This document shows, in pieces, positions 1 to 4,992 of a stretch of DNA of 6,658 nucleotides. The notes under the pieces are model-generated. The model worked only from the letters and a program-made list of their open reading frames with translations, was not told the origin of the DNA and searched no databases. Each line of letters starts with the position of its first letter. Position 1 is the stretch's first letter. The stretch spans positions 1 to 6,658 of the forward strand of contig JBGVKZ010000048.1 in NCBI GenBank assembly GCA_045124055.1, in the 5' to 3' direction. Position numbers and translations under genes: made by a program. Origin of the DNA: CALZKI01 sp045124055. GTDB lineage: Bacteria > Bacillota > Clostridia > Lachnospirales > Lachnospiraceae.

Positions 1-47
1 CTCCATACATATCGGCTATCCGGACGCGACTTTGTTCACTATAGAAA

Positions 48-123
48 AATCGAAATTGGTGCAAACGATAGGGCAGTTTATAAAAATATGTAAGCTGCTT
101 TATCGTTTACACCAACTTCGATT
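48..123. repeat. Long imperfect inverted repeat (35-bp stem hairpin)
   Basis: The arms 48-76 and 95-123 (29 bases each) are reverse complements except at four positions. The stem then extends inward through 77-82 and 89-94, leaving a six-base A-rich loop at 83-88. Read as plus-strand RNA, four of the six imperfect pairs are G-U wobbles and two are A-C; minus-strand RNA would have only two wobbles. This mildly favours a plus-strand transcript. The stem contains none of the ACGGT half-sites of the adjacent array, so it is a separate element. It could be a terminator-like or mobile-element-end structure, or a folded RNA. There is no T-run immediately after the stem, so a simple intrinsic terminator is not a good fit. 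Confidence 0.8.
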
Positions 124-345
124 GGTTTCTAATCAATTTACGGTCTAAATTTAGATTTCAACAAATTAAGCCGTATTAATTTTTCTATTTTACGGTCAAA
201 TTTTTAATATGTATAAATGAACCGTATTATTTTCACACATTTTACGTTTATTTTCCAAATATTATTCTTTCGACCGTAAAAGCAATGTTATATTTACGGT
301 CAAAAAAAGAAAACACACCAAATCAACCGTGATTTATATGTAATT

Positions 346-386
346 GTTACGGTTGAAATAAACACAACCTCTATTTCAACTGTAAT
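346..386. repeat. Hairpin of array unit 5
   Basis: Bases 347-360 pair with 372-385 over 14 positions, one of them a G-T wobble, around an 11-base loop (361-371). The outer pair 346/386 is a further wobble. The stem begins with the shared TTACGGTT half-site and continues inward with unit-specific bases (GAAATA/TATTTC). The palindrome is thus much longer than the conserved half-site alone. Confidence 0.8.
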
Positions 387-395
387 CATACTAAT

Positions 396-440
396 TTTAT
401 ACGGCTCATATCAAAGAAAATGTGATATCAGCCGTATAAA
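396..440. repeat. Hairpin of array unit 6, strongest of the array
   Basis: Bases 396-406 (TTTATACGGCT) pair perfectly with 430-440. After one C/C mismatch (407/429), 408-413 pair with 423-428, leaving a nine-base loop at 414-422. Here the half-site reads ACGGCT/AGCCGT rather than ACGGTC/GACCGT. Both arms have changed together, so pairing is kept. The TGA ending the pyrophosphatase-fragment reading frame (406-408) lies inside this stem. Confidence 0.85.
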
Positions 441-629
441 CAGCTCTAATAAAGCGTACACAAAAATAAAAAGTATCTAAGGAAGCATCTTGTTCTTCTC
501 CATCTGGTGCAATTATCCCTTCAATATAACCATAATTTATAAGGTAATATATATCTTTATGTTTAGGATGAAAACTTCCTAATGGTCTATCAACAACTAC
601 TTTTACAACACTTCCAACTATAATAGCAT
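406..629 (-). pseudogene. Truncated inorganic-pyrophosphatase-family gene fragment
   Basis: Reading leftward from 627, the frame gives AIIVGSVVKVVVDRPLGSF, then HPKHKDIYYLINYGYIEG and IIAPDGEEQDA. I recognise this as the N-terminal part of a small (about 110-120 residue) inorganic-pyrophosphatase-type protein common in Clostridia. Homology stops at the codon ending at 484, where the family normally continues YxLG. Instead an unrelated tail (SLDTFYFCVRF and on) runs to a TGA at 406-408 inside array hairpin 6. The start is also damaged. The only suitable ATG (627-629) is out of frame by one base, and restoring a G to give ATG GCT ATT would yield MAIIVG in frame. An in-frame TAA lies just upstream. 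Two lesions make this a dead remnant. The family call is from memory of the sequence pattern, not a search. Confidence 0.75.
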
Positions 630-759
630 CTCGACAAAATTAAAATTTTCACCTATCTCTTTAATTCTCGTGAATATATTGAATGTAAAGATTTCAGATA
701 CAGATTTGTCTTATATCCCTCGAGATTGTTGTATCCGTATCTAATCTTGTAATTCCTTT

Positions 760-1200
760 TTACTCATCAATTTCTTGTTTCATACTATTCCATATGTTAT
801 TTAATCGCTTTTCAAAAAAGTCTGCTTTAATTAGTGCAATTCCTTCTGCTTCATCCCCTAAAACAACTAATGAATCGCCATTATTGATTCCAAATAATTC
901 TCTTGCTTTCTTAGGAATAACAATTTGTCCACGGTCATTCATTTTGGTTGTTCCAAAAATATGCTTTCCTTTTGGTCCAGGAGCTAAATTGGTAACACCT
1001 ATCTTTCCGTGAAAAGTGACAAGCGAATCTATCGTCACACCATACAATTCTGCCAGTTTTTGACACCGTTCTACATCAGGGACACTTTCGCCCTTTTCCC
1101 ATTTTGCATAAGCCTGTCTGGAAATACCAATTTTCCCCGCCACTTCTTCCTGTGAATATCCATTTACATTACGAAGCATTACGATATTTTCCTTCAGCAT
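760..1200 (-). CDS. XRE-family / SpoVT-AbrB two-domain transcriptional regulator
   Basis: This 146-residue cytoplasmic DNA-binding protein has two domains. Residues 5-62 form an XRE (Cro/C1) helix-turn-helix, with the signature SQEEVAGKIGISRQAYAKWE followed by KGESVPD. Residues about 81-127 form a SpoVT/AbrB swapped-hairpin domain, with KMNDRGQIVIPKKARELFGI and NNGDSLVVL. Having two DNA-binding folds in one short chain suggests a dimer or tetramer reading a composite operator. The start codon lies one base after the stop of the upstream hydrolase gene (TAA-T-ATG). An AAAGGA inside the hydrolase's last codons is the likely ribosome site, so translation is probably coupled. It is the last intact gene of the tetR-hydrolase-hydrolase operon and may control that operon or distant genes. 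Both domain assignments are secure; the target is unknown. Confidence 0.9.
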   Translation of the reverse strand: MLKENIVMLRNVNGYSQEEVAGKIGISRQAYAKWEKGESVPDVERCQKLAELYGVTIDSLVTFHGKIGVTNLAPGPKGKHIFGTTKMNDRGQIVIPKKARELFGINNGDSLVVLGDEAEGIALIKADFFEKRLNNIWNSMKQEIDE

Positions 1201-1201
1201 A

Positions 1202-2278
1202 TTACTCTACATATCCTTTCAAAAAGCTATTGATTGTATCCACATATATTTGCATATGTGCACCATGAATATTATGATTGCTGTCCTCTGTTTCAATCAA
1301 CTGACAATTATCACCAATTAAAGCAACTGCTCTTTCTGCCTGTTCTTTTGATGCTGCACATAAATAAACTCCAGTTTCCGCTGTTTCTTCTTTGGCATGT
1401 AAGTAAATACAAGGAATTTCAATGTCCGACAAAAGCTGTTCATGGGTGATTCCATTATTCCATGTCAAATCATAAAAATGTTCTCCGTACAGCATATCAT
1501 ATTGTTTTACATAATGGAAGGCACTTGTTGCACTGGCTGGCATAAAAAATATTTTCACTTCTTCTCCCGGATGACTTTCGCTATAACTCTGTGCATAATT
1601 TGCAATACCTGGCATAGCATTTTTCATATACAACTCACCCCAGTAACAATGTCTTAGGTAATATGCTTCCCAACATTCTTCCTGGTCTGAGGAAATATAA
1701 TCATGTAATGGCTTGTAAGTATCAAGATATGCAAAACTGTTTTCCCAGCCTTCTCCTTGCGTTGAAAATACAGGGGGGTCTTCTAACACAACACCTTTTA
1801 CTAAATAACCACCATAAGCGGCAACATAGGCAGCTGTCAAAGCACCATTTGAATGTCCACTTACAACCGTTTCCTCTTTAATAATATTTTCTATAAACCA
1901 AATAATGTCATCACCATTTACATCCAAGTAATATAATTCTTCTTTATGCGATGATTCGCCATGTCCATACACATCAATCGCATAAATGTGCCAATTCTTA
2001 TGTAACTCCGGCATAACAGAAGCATAATCTTCCCACGCCCCCATCTGACCATGAATCAATAAAAGAGCTGGACCATCTCCTTCTAACTCTCCATAATTGA
2101 TAACATTTCCATTTGGTAGCGTAACTTGCTTCTCCACAACTCCCAATTTTTCAATCTGCTTTATGTCTTTTTCCCACCAATGCAGATTATTATAACACCA
2201 AAAAGCGACTGCACAGATGCCAACTACAAGCAGCACTAAAAATACGATTCCTACAATTTTCATTATCTTTTTTACCAT
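1202..2278 (-). CDS. Membrane-anchored alpha/beta hydrolase
   Basis: This is a 358-residue alpha/beta-hydrolase-fold protein. Residues 5-28 form one hydrophobic segment after MVKKIMK, acting as a signal anchor that probably places the enzyme outside the cell. Fold landmarks are HGQMG (76-80, oxyanion region), IDVYGHGES (101-109), and the nucleophile elbow GHSNG with Ser143. The general base is His335 or His338 in DSNHNIHG. The acid is less clear; Glu297/Glu298 after the strand IPCIYLHA are candidates. A large cap lies between about 170 and 280. The length is above the usual 260-300 because of the anchor and cap. The substrate cannot be told from sequence: esterase, lipase or peptidase-like are all open. 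A weak ribosome site (AAAGGA, 14 bases upstream) supports this start. It is the third gene of the operon, separated from the second by 158 bp. Confidence 0.88.
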   Translation of the reverse strand: MVKKIMKIVGIVFLVLLVVGICAVAFWCYNNLHWWEKDIKQIEKLGVVEKQVTLPNGNVINYGELEGDGPALLLIHGQMGAWEDYASVMPELHKNWHIYAIDVYGHGESSHKEELYYLDVNGDDIIWFIENIIKEETVVSGHSNGALTAAYVAAYGGYLVKGVVLEDPPVFSTQGEGWENSFAYLDTYKPLHDYISSDQEECWEAYYLRHCYWGELYMKNAMPGIANYAQSYSESHPGEEVKIFFMPASATSAFHYVKQYDMLYGEHFYDLTWNNGITHEQLLSDIEIPCIYLHAKEETAETGVYLCAASKEQAERAVALIGDNCQLIETEDSNHNIHGAHMQIYVDTINSFLKGYVE

Positions 2279-2314
2279 TGTTTTAATTTCATTCCTTTCA
2301 TAGATTATATCTTT

Positions 2315-2342
2315 ATGATAAAGGATTTATCCTAAATGTCTA
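2315..2342 (-). promoter_or_regulatory. Possible internal promoter with dyad in its spacer
   Basis: On the minus strand, TAGACA (2337-2342) and TATCAT (2315-2320) are each one base off consensus and 16 bp apart. The perfect inverted repeat GATAAA-GGA-TTTATC (2317-2331) overlaps the -10 and spacer, where an operator could sit. The site is upstream of the second hydrolase gene and would let the hydrolase-XRE pair be expressed apart from tetR. AT-rich sequence gives such matches easily, so this is tentative. Confidence 0.3.
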
Positions 2343-2348
2343 CCATTT

Positions 2349-2398
2349 CATCTTTACAACTTTTTATGAATTTTGTTATTTTTGGTTGCGTAAAGATG
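2349..2398. repeat. Intergenic inverted repeat between the two hydrolase genes
   Basis: CATCTTTACAAC (2349-2360) pairs with 2385-2398, where GTT and GTAAAGATG are separated by an unpaired GC. This makes 12 pairs with a two-base bulge and a 24-base AT-rich loop. It could be a weak attenuating hairpin in the operon transcript or a protein site. No T-run follows directly on the minus strand, so a standard terminator is not supported. Confidence 0.55.
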
Positions 2399-2436
2399 TT
2401 ATATTTATAAAATGTAAACTTCAAAATTATCTTTCA

Positions 2437-3315
2437 CTACTTTGCAACAAAATTCTTAACTGCCTCATCTATTTTCTTACTGTTACCTTCCATCAAATGC
2501 CCGCCACTCTCTAATTTTATGAAAGTGCAGTTTTTAATTCTAACAATCCAGGGCTCTACATTTTTAAAGTCTGCCATTTTATCATCCATTGCATGAATAG
2601 CTAATAGCGGCACCTCTAATTTGCTCATATCATATTCCGTGCAGTCATTAATCATAACCGTATTTGACACCCTTGCATCAAACACAATTCCTTCTTTTCT
2701 TGGTTTCATTGGTAAAATTTCCTTAAGAGTTTCTGACTCCATACCCATAAGCGGTTTAAATAAAGGGCTAACCAACCACATAAAAAAGTCATTGCACATA
2801 ATCTTCGGCGGTCCCGCATATGTAATCTTCTTTTCTGGTTCTTTCAGTGTTGGATACCCTGAACAATACAGTATCAAACCTTTTGTCCGTTGTGGATACA
2901 TCAATGCAAATTTAATTGCTGTCGCTCCTCCAGCTGATGTTCCAAGGACATAAGTCTTTTCTATTCCCAGTTGGTCAAGTAGTTCCCTAAATGTTTCTAC
3001 CTGCATCTCTATTGTGGCATCTTTTGGCATATCGCTTCCGGGGTATCCGAATCTGGATGGAGCTAATATGCGATAGCTATTCTCTCCTTTTGCAAGCGTA
3101 TCATATGCTTGGTCATATCCACCACATATCCCATGACAGATTAAAACATCTTTTCCTTGTCCTTCATCTATATAACTTACTTTTCCATACGAAGTATATG
3201 CTACTTTCACCATCGTTTCATACCTTGCAAATCTTTTCTGTGCTTCCCTTTTCACAAAAAGGAAGCGGAAAATGCCCAGAAAAACAACAATACAAAATAT
3301 ACTGAAAATTATCAT
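2437..3315 (-). CDS. Alpha/beta hydrolase with N-terminal membrane anchor
   Basis: This 292-residue alpha/beta hydrolase has a complete apparent triad. Residues 2-20 form a hydrophobic N-terminal segment followed by basic VKREAQKR, so the enzyme is probably tethered to the membrane. HGICGG (61-66) forms the oxyanion region, and PSRFGYPGSD (86-95) is the usual strand-4 motif. Ser127 sits in the elbow GTSAGG (125-130). Asp244 or Asp245 in HAMDDKMAD is the acid, and His273 in GGHLMEG is the base. It begins 20 bp after the tetR-type gene, with an AGGAG seven bases before the ATG, so it is co-transcribed. A TetR repressor next to a hydrolase often means the regulator senses the hydrolase's substrate or product, but the substrate here is unknown. 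It is not a close copy of the second hydrolase in the operon, so recent tandem duplication is unlikely. Confidence 0.9.
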   Translation of the reverse strand: MIIFSIFCIVVFLGIFRFLFVKREAQKRFARYETMVKVAYTSYGKVSYIDEGQGKDVLICHGICGGYDQAYDTLAKGENSYRILAPSRFGYPGSDMPKDATIEMQVETFRELLDQLGIEKTYVLGTSAGGATAIKFALMYPQRTKGLILYCSGYPTLKEPEKKITYAGPPKIMCNDFFMWLVSPLFKPLMGMESETLKEILPMKPRKEGIVFDARVSNTVMINDCTEYDMSKLEVPLLAIHAMDDKMADFKNVEPWIVRIKNCTFIKLESGGHLMEGNSKKIDEAVKNFVAK

Positions 3316-3335
3316 ACGAAGACTCCTTTTTTTAC

Positions 3336-3956
3336 TTACACCTCTTTGATTCTATAATGTTCTCCAAATACTCTTATATGTTTAAATAACATCTCTTTAA
3401 TTTCGTCCTTCTTTTGTGGTTCACAATCATACAGTTGAAACAGCAACAGAATAGGTCCATAAAAATGCAAAGCAATTATCCTTTCATCAACCTTACGAAA
3501 AAATCCATTATCAACCAACTGCATAAATGTTTTTGCCTGGCTATTAATTACCCCTTCCAAGAAAAATTTATTATAACATTCCGCAAATGCTTTATTATGA
3601 AATTGCTCTTTCACCAAGAGCTTTCGAAAATTTGAAAGTTTCGGGTCTTCTGTGAACATTTCAAATATATTCCAAGACATTTCACACAGTTGTTCTTCCG
3701 TGATATTTCTATATCCCTGTGCTACTTCTATCTTTACACACTCTGGGACTCTTTGTTGTTCATATGTTTTACGAATAAGTAATATCATTTCATCCACAAT
3801 CTTATCTAAAATATCCTCTTTATTTTTATAATGCTTATATAAAGCACTTTCTCGAACGCCTACTTCCTTGGCAATTTCTCGCACAGACACCCCATCAAAT
3901 CCTTTTTTGGCAAATAAGGCTAACGAAACTTCTAAAATTTTGCTCTTTGTATCCAT
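3336..3956 (-). CDS. TetR/AcrR-family transcriptional regulator
   Basis: This 206-residue one-component repressor is of usual family length. The N-terminal HTH is unmistakable: KILEVSLALFAKKGFDGVSV is followed by REIAKEVGVRESALYKHYKN (residues about 5-50, recognition helix near 36-45). The remaining 150 residues are the variable all-helical ligand-binding and dimerisation part, with no recognisable ligand signature. An AAGGAG lies five bases before the ATG. The gene opens the operon and is preceded by a perfect consensus promoter lying inside a long dyad, so negative autoregulation and control of the two downstream hydrolase genes is the natural reading. The inducer is not predictable from sequence. 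Confidence 0.93.
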   Translation of the reverse strand: MDTKSKILEVSLALFAKKGFDGVSVREIAKEVGVRESALYKHYKNKEDILDKIVDEMILLIRKTYEQQRVPECVKIEVAQGYRNITEEQLCEMSWNIFEMFTEDPKLSNFRKLLVKEQFHNKAFAECYNKFFLEGVINSQAKTFMQLVDNGFFRKVDERIIALHFYGPILLLFQLYDCEPQKKDEIKEMLFKHIRVFGEHYRIKEV

Positions 3957-3986
3957 AAATACTCCTTAACAATATTGATATAAAAT

Positions 3987-4032
3987 CAGGTGAACAGTTG
4001 TTAACCAATTATAGTTAACAACCGTTCACCTG
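3987..4032. promoter_or_regulatory. TetR operator: 19-bp-arm dyad over the promoter
   Basis: CAGGTGAACAGTTGTTAAC (3987-4005) is the reverse complement of 4014-4032 except for one position (A3996 against C4023), with an eight-base spacer. Each arm is itself quasi-palindromic (GTGAAC...GTTaAC, 12 of 16 positions symmetric). The site could therefore hold two TetR dimers side by side, as known for QacR-type operators. It covers the last two bases of the -35 box, the whole spacer, the -10 box and the region just downstream. Bound repressor would exclude RNA polymerase. Confidence 0.85.
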
Positions 4033-4036
4033 TCAA
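4008..4036 (-). promoter_or_regulatory. Fully consensus sigma-A promoter of the tetR-hydrolase operon
   Basis: On the minus strand, TTGACA (4031-4036) and TATAAT (4008-4013) are both perfect consensus with the ideal 17-bp spacer. A-rich sequence upstream (about 4041-4060) could serve as an UP element. The initiation point would fall near 4000, leaving a leader of about 45 bases before the tetR-type ATG with an AAGGAG site. Such a strong promoter fits a gene that is normally held off by a repressor. Confidence 0.92.
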
Positions 4037-4152
4037 GAGTTAAACTATTTTTTTCTATTTTTACGTTACATACTTTTGGGGGTAGTTCAAGATAAGGCTA
4101 TTTTAAATACATAGTATGCGTAAAGCTGAAAATTACCAATAGCTAGCCACAT

Positions 4153-4301
4153 TTATGAATCGTTCCTCTTACTAAACCAAGGGAAACATCGATTAATCCG
4201 CTTACAATAATCTAAATATTCCTGCCCATATAGTTTTGTCAACCACTTTCCTCTTTAGTACAATCGTCATTTCTATCCAGTGTAGGCAACAAATTTACCA
4301 T
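4153..4301 (-). pseudogene. C-terminal remnant of an isoprenylcysteine carboxyl methyltransferase-family gene, frameshifted
   Basis: Reading leftward, one frame gives VNLLPTLDRNDDCTKEE, ending at 4248. One missing base near 4246-4248 then shifts the frame, which continues KWLTKLYGQEYLDYCKRIN and RCFPWFSKRNDS to TAA at 4153-4155. The pattern EEKWLxxxYGxEYxxYCKRxNRxxPWF is what I know as the C-terminal end of integral-membrane ICMT/phospholipid-methyltransferase-family proteins. Only about 47 residues remain of roughly 150-200, and all membrane helices are gone. The fragment starts within the last codons of the methyltransferase-like gene, so a deletion or recombination joined the two. After the stop, the same frame runs 21 hydrophobic codons (4090-4152, MWLAIGNFQL...), which I cannot assign. 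No other gene is seen between 4040 and 4294. Confidence 0.65.
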
Positions 4302-4630
4302 CCATACTTATCTAAATTAACTTTATTATTTTCTACAATTATACCTTCATTTTCTAATTTTTCTCTCTGAACTTCTATCCCTCCGAATGCATATTTTTCA
4401 GAAAGTTTCCCCCTTGAATTTACTATCTTATAACAAGGATATTTTTCTCCATCAAGGTTACTATGTAAAATATTTCCTACTGTTCTTGCCAAATTCTTAT
4501 TTCCTAAGTACTCTGCAATTTTGCCGTATGTTGTCACTTTTCCTTTGGGAATAGTTGCGAGATATTCATATACGATTTGTTTATCAATATGTCTTTTCAT
4601 ATTACTTTTTATTCCTTTCACACTTTTCAT
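4295..4630 (-). CDS. MGMT-family (O6-alkylguanine-DNA methyltransferase-like) protein
   Basis: This 111-residue stand-alone DNA-binding/active-site domain is of the Ogt/MGMT type. Visible motifs are IPKGKVTTYGKIAEYLG (27-43, with the Tyr35 DNA-flipping position), ARTVGNILHSN (48-58, with the Arg49 arginine finger and the Asn at 58), and KYPCYKIVNSRGKLS (63-77). The methyl-acceptor motif PCHR(V/I) appears as PCYKI: Cys66 is kept, but the catalytic-relay His is Tyr67. Alkyltransferase-like proteins instead replace the Cys with Trp, so this falls between the two classes. The N-terminal domain of full Ogt is absent. The first ATG overlaps the stop of an 18-codon micro-ORF. A second ATG at 4600 (MKRHIDKQIVYEYL), with AAAGGA 12 bases upstream, matches the family's usual start and may be the real one. 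Confidence 0.82.
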   Translation of the reverse strand: MKSVKGIKSNMKRHIDKQIVYEYLATIPKGKVTTYGKIAEYLGNKNLARTVGNILHSNLDGEKYPCYKIVNSRGKLSEKYAFGGIEVQREKLENEGIIVENNKVNLDKYGW

Positions 4631-4632
4631 TA

Positions 4633-4689
4633 TTATTCTTCTTTTTCCTGTATACTTTCTTGAAACTTATTTAGGAATATTTGATTCAA
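4633..4689 (-). CDS. 18-codon TTG-started micro-ORF before the MGMT-like gene
   Basis: A strong ribosome site, GAGGTG, lies five bases before a TTG that opens a frame encoding MNQIFLNKFQESIQEKEE and ending TAATAATG. The final ATG is the first possible start of the methyltransferase-like gene. The MGMT-like gene itself has only poor ribosome sites, so the micro-ORF may deliver ribosomes to it by coupling. It could equally be the N-terminal stub of a gene lost by deletion in this scarred region. I recognise no family. Confidence 0.4.
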   Translation of the reverse strand: MNQIFLNKFQESIQEKEE

Positions 4690-4711
4690 ATTATCACCTC
4701 GTCATACAATC

Positions 4712-4978
4712 TCAACAGTCCACATATACATATCCAAAATGAAACTGGGATTTAGTTATTGCATTTTTTACACTTCCATTATCTTTTCTAAATTTAAGCA
4801 TTTCCGCTGTGATTTTATTTTCTTCATATAAATCTGTAAGTTTAAACCATATTTTTCCTCTTTCTTCTAACCCAAATTCCTCTGGAACCGCTATTGCCTC
4901 TCCTGGACATAAAATCTCATCCCGTGATGAGATTATCTCCTGGATAGTTGCGGCATAACTTACATTATTAATGCCCAT
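4712..4978 (-). CDS. Hypothetical small protein, 88 residues
   Basis: I do not recognise this protein. The start is well supported: GAGGAG lies five bases before the ATG. The product is soluble and acidic in its first two thirds, with no signal peptide or membrane segment. Landmarks are EIISSRDEILCPGEAIAVPE and EERGKIWFKLTDLYEENKIT, then a probable helix AEMLKFRKDN and an aromatic C-terminus FHFGYVYVDC. It begins 14 bases after the stop of a broken small gene and lies downstream of the toxin-like gene and its presumed immunity gene. An accessory or second immunity-like role is possible from position alone; nothing in the sequence proves it. Confidence 0.75.
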   Translation of the reverse strand: MGINNVSYAATIQEIISSRDEILCPGEAIAVPEEFGLEERGKIWFKLTDLYEENKITAEMLKFRKDNGSVKNAITKSQFHFGYVYVDC

Positions 4979-4992
4979 TAAATCTCCTCAAC

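Larger units (their letters stand above)
135..447. repeat. Six-unit 52-bp-period array of inverted ACGGT/ACCGT half-sites (tandem hairpins)
   Basis: Six units begin near 135, 187, 239, 291, 343 and 396. Each carries TTTACGGTC-like sequence on the left and gACCGTA-like sequence on the right. Left half-sites start at 140, 192, 244, 296, 349 and 401; right half-sites start at 171, 222, 274, 327, 380 and 432. The period is therefore 52-53 bp, with alternating steps of 30-31 and 21-22 bp. The sequence between half-sites is AT-rich and not conserved. Unit 3 has a degenerate left half-site (ACGT) and unit 5 a degenerate right one (CTGT). The half-sites of units 3 and 4 can also pair across the unit boundary (272-280 with 293-301, nine perfect pairs). 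The array fills a gene-free stretch and resembles no element I know. A phased protein-binding array or a decayed tandem hairpin repeat are the two simplest readings. Confidence 0.85.

Noticed and set aside
1..148. 3' end of a plus-strand gene entering from the left (48 open codons to TAA at 146-148)
   Set aside because: Another plus frame is also open to 93, the stretch is mostly the inverted repeat, and neither product is recognisable, so no CDS is called.
135..447. CRISPR array, because of the regular 52-bp period
   Set aside because: Only short inverted half-sites are conserved, not a 25-36 bp direct repeat. The AT-rich segments between them do not look like captured spacers, and no cas gene is in the window.
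135..447. Integron attC sites
   Set aside because: Units lack the GTTRRRY/RYYYAAC core and there are no cassette ORFs between them; 52 bp is too short for attC plus cassette.
630..759. A gene between the XRE-AbrB gene and the pyrophosphatase fragment (for example an ATG overlapping the XRE stop, MSKKELQD)
   Set aside because: All three minus frames are interrupted within a few dozen codons. Short coding-like runs (LDTDTTISRDIRQICI; EIFTFNIFTRIKEIGENFN) may be relics but cannot be assigned.
794..1881. Plus-strand open frames of about 70 codons opposite the XRE-AbrB and second hydrolase genes
   Set aside because: They lie antisense to genes with clear domain motifs, have no ribosome sites and read as Cys/His/Leu-rich nonsense typical of shadow frames.
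2621..3635. Plus-strand open frames opposite the first hydrolase and tetR-type genes
   Set aside because: They are antisense shadows of well-supported family members, with no start signals or recognisable motifs.
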